Positions 62,350 through 64,000 of a stretch of DNA of 64,000 nucleotides are shown piece after piece. The first letter of the stretch is position 1; the number at the start of each line of letters is the position of its first letter. The translations under genes and the position numbers were made by a program. Below the pieces are notes generated by a model, which was given only the letters and a program-made list of their open reading frames with translations, was not told the DNA's origin and ran no database searches. Where the stretch lies: positions 87,883 through 151,882 of the forward strand of contig NZ_MWWV01000012.1 of NCBI RefSeq assembly GCF_002259645.1. Reading direction: 5' to 3'. The DNA comes from Bifidobacterium tissieri (lineage in GTDB: Bacteria > Actinomycetota > Actinomycetes > Actinomycetales > Bifidobacteriaceae).

Positions 62350-62967
62350 TCATTGAATGGCTGAGGCGTCATCGACCGGTTTCAGTGCGATTCGTTGCTG
62401 CCTGACCGCATGCTCCGGATTCCGATATCGTTGTTTTCCCTCCCGCAATCCCCAATGAAGGCATTGACCATCGCAATGATCGGAATGGCCGTCGACTTTG
62501 CCGAACTGCTCTCCCCTGCGTAGTGCCGTGCCAACGGGCAATGTTGTCGTCGCAGGCTCGTACGTGGTTGAGAGACCGTTCCCATGATCGATAGTCAGCA
62601 CATTCTTTCCCCCCACCTGTCCGGCAAAGACAAGGGTTCCGTCTGAAGGGGCTACCACAACGACGCCATACGATACCTGAAGGTCCACGCCACGATGGCC
62701 GGGCAGCCATGGCTGCGCTGGATTATCAAAGTCTCGCACGATCATGGGAGATGATTTTGACTCGATCGGCCAGACAAATCCCAAGCCGCAACCTGACATG
62801 ACTTGCGTGGCTTGCACCTCGGTATACGGAAACGCGATAAACCCCATGGACACCATGAGAACCAACAGTAGCCCCGTGGTCAGGTTTCTTCGTCGTCGCT
62901 GGCGCTCGCGATGCGCTCCCCAGATCAGCCGGCGCAACATCCTACGACGCTCATCATCCCTGTTCAT
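62350..62967 (-). CDS. M23 (LytM-like) peptidase-family protein, membrane-anchored
   Basis: 205 residues from ATG 62967 with AAGGAGGACC upstream. An Arg-rich N-terminus and one membrane helix (about 29-47) anchor the C-terminal LytM domain. PGHRGVDLQ supplies His91 and Asp95; the HxH motif reads CLHWG, so Cys169 replaces the first His and His171 remains. Active M23 enzymes cut peptidoglycan peptides; with the general-base His absent this may be a degenerate regulator of amidases, or tolerate Cys. Convergent with guaB3. Confidence 0.8.
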   Translation of the reverse strand: MNRDDERRRMLRRLIWGAHRERQRRRRNLTTGLLLVLMVSMGFIAFPYTEVQATQVMSGCGLGFVWPIESKSSPMIVRDFDNPAQPWLPGHRGVDLQVSYGVVVVAPSDGTLVFAGQVGGKNVLTIDHGNGLSTTYEPATTTLPVGTALRRGEQFGKVDGHSDHCDGQCLHWGLREGKQRYRNPEHAVRQQRIALKPVDDASAIQ

Positions 62968-63356
62968 TGTGGTCCTCCTTGAAATGGACGTGTCATTCAA
63001 GGCAACCGAATCGGTGATGAAAAGTACAGATCATTCGGACAATGTGGTCGAATGTCCCCTCCTCCGATTTATAGACATGCGTACACCCAATGCTGAAACC
63101 ATGAATAGAGAACGGATCTTCATATCTGAATGTTGAGCTGCTAGCCGCGCCAATGCACCGAAGAAAATGCAAAACGAAAACATACAAGAGGACTCAGCTT
63201 ACTCAACTGCTACGGACCAGTCTGAGGTATGGCAAGACGGATGCCAATATCACTAGTAAAACGGGAAAAACGCAAATGGAAAGTCCGAGCACAGCAGGTC
63301 CCATTATGGGTTATAGGGTTGTTGGCCAGAATTTGGGGGTGTTGTGGGTATGCGAA
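62968..63356. other. Non-coding gap between the M23 gene and the rRNA operon end
   Basis: About 390 bases with no gene or motif that I can support. It should contain the promoter of the M23-like gene near 62968-63100. Its A+T content is higher than the surroundings. Confidence 0.5.
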
Positions 63357-63389
63357 GGGGCCCCTGACGGTCATGCCGTCAGAGGCCCC
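63357..63389 (-). terminator. rRNA operon terminator
   Basis: GGGGCCCCTGACGG and CCGTCAGAGGCCCC form a 14-bp stem (one mismatch) with a 5-base loop just downstream of 5S rRNA on the - strand. No long T-run follows. Confidence 0.7.
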
Positions 63390-63403
63390 TTCCAAGAAGT
63401 GTG

Positions 63404-63521
63404 TGCGGTGGTGTGCTACTCTCCCACACCCTGCCGGGTGCAGTACCATCGCCGTGCCAGGTCTTAGCTTCCGGGTTCGGAATGGATGCCGGGCGTCTCC
63501 CCTGGGCCATGACCACCGCAA
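63404..63521 (-). rRNA. rrf: 5S ribosomal RNA
   Basis: 118 bases. On the - strand it starts TTGCGGTGGTCATGG, contains CATTCCGAACCCGGAAG and CGATGGTACTGCA, and ends GGTGTGGGAGAGTAG then CACACCACCGCA, which pairs with the start. All are universal 5S elements. Ends are set from helix I pairing and may be off by a base or two. Confidence 0.95.
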
Positions 63522-63685
63522 GAACTATAAGAACCAGGACCATCCACCCCCAAGGGGGGAGACGATCCCGTGGTGGCGGTTCGGGAACCGGCTAGCGGAC
63601 GCGATGTGATCTCGTCTGGTCGATCGCAGTTGGATCATCAGGTGCTCCGTGTCGTCCGGGATGATCACGTGGGATCAATCCGAGG

Positions 63686-64000
<315 letters not shown>

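Overview
The window looks like a Bifidobacterium chromosome: a G+C-rich actinobacterial gene set with RbpA, a fused PafB-PafC WYL regulator, the DUF881/Sbp/FHA/MerR cluster, a eukaryote-type UTP-glucose-1-phosphate uridylyltransferase, a TrpC-TrpB fusion, an IDH1/2-type isocitrate dehydrogenase and a GuaB3-type protein. The genus is inferred from gene content and order; I cannot name the species.

Bases 1-22050 are the right-hand part of a siphophage-type prophage, nearly all on the + strand. In order: the C-terminus of a probable MuF minor head protein carrying a papain-fold toxin domain, with a translationally coupled small acidic gene; scaffold, HK97-type capsid and head fibre; four head-tail connector genes; major tail protein; tail assembly chaperones with a CCCAAAA -1 slippery site; a tape measure gene broken by a one-base frameshift; distal tail protein, tail-associated protein and a BppU-like fibre; then GH25/LysM endolysin and holin. 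Between holin and attachment site is an accessory block of about 6.4 kb: an EcoRII-type endonuclease, a ribbon-helix-helix gene, a C5-cytosine methyltransferase, an MvaI/BcnI-family endonuclease, and an A+T-rich two-gene cassette (a DUF4365 nuclease-like protein plus a 405-residue protein of unknown function). A MazG-like pseudogene and clustered short repeats lead to a tRNA 3' end (probably tRNA-Pro) that I read as attR. Portal, terminase and integrase genes must lie to the left.

Bases 22050-26800 are a decayed zone with an HNH remnant, small hypothetical genes, an SMR transporter, a methyltransferase and a DUF805 gene with an in-frame stop. Bases 26800-35700 (+ strand) carry ugpA, pafBC, a diacylglycerol kinase-like gene, a HelY-type helicase, rbpA and a HAD phosphatase.

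Bases 35857-60983 are almost entirely on the - strand. In transcription order: icd, an orphan solute-binding lipoprotein, an Rv3235-like gene, an acyl-CoA synthetase, def, rpsB-tsf-pyrH-frr-cdsA-rlmN, hisF-hisI-trpE-trpCB-trpA-lgt-rpe-hisE-hisG, a CDP-alcohol phosphatidyltransferase, DUF881-sbp-DUF881, an FHA gene and a MerR gene. This joins translation start-up and recycling, lipid precursor supply, histidine and tryptophan synthesis and a cell-envelope/signalling module. The right end has guaB3 (+), an M23-like gene (-), and the 5S and 3' 23S rRNA genes (-), so an rRNA operon enters from the right.

The best candidates for new biology are the two-gene DUF4365 cassette, the restriction locus with two unrelated endonucleases around one C5 methyltransferase, and the phage-encoded papain-fold toxin with its candidate immunity gene.
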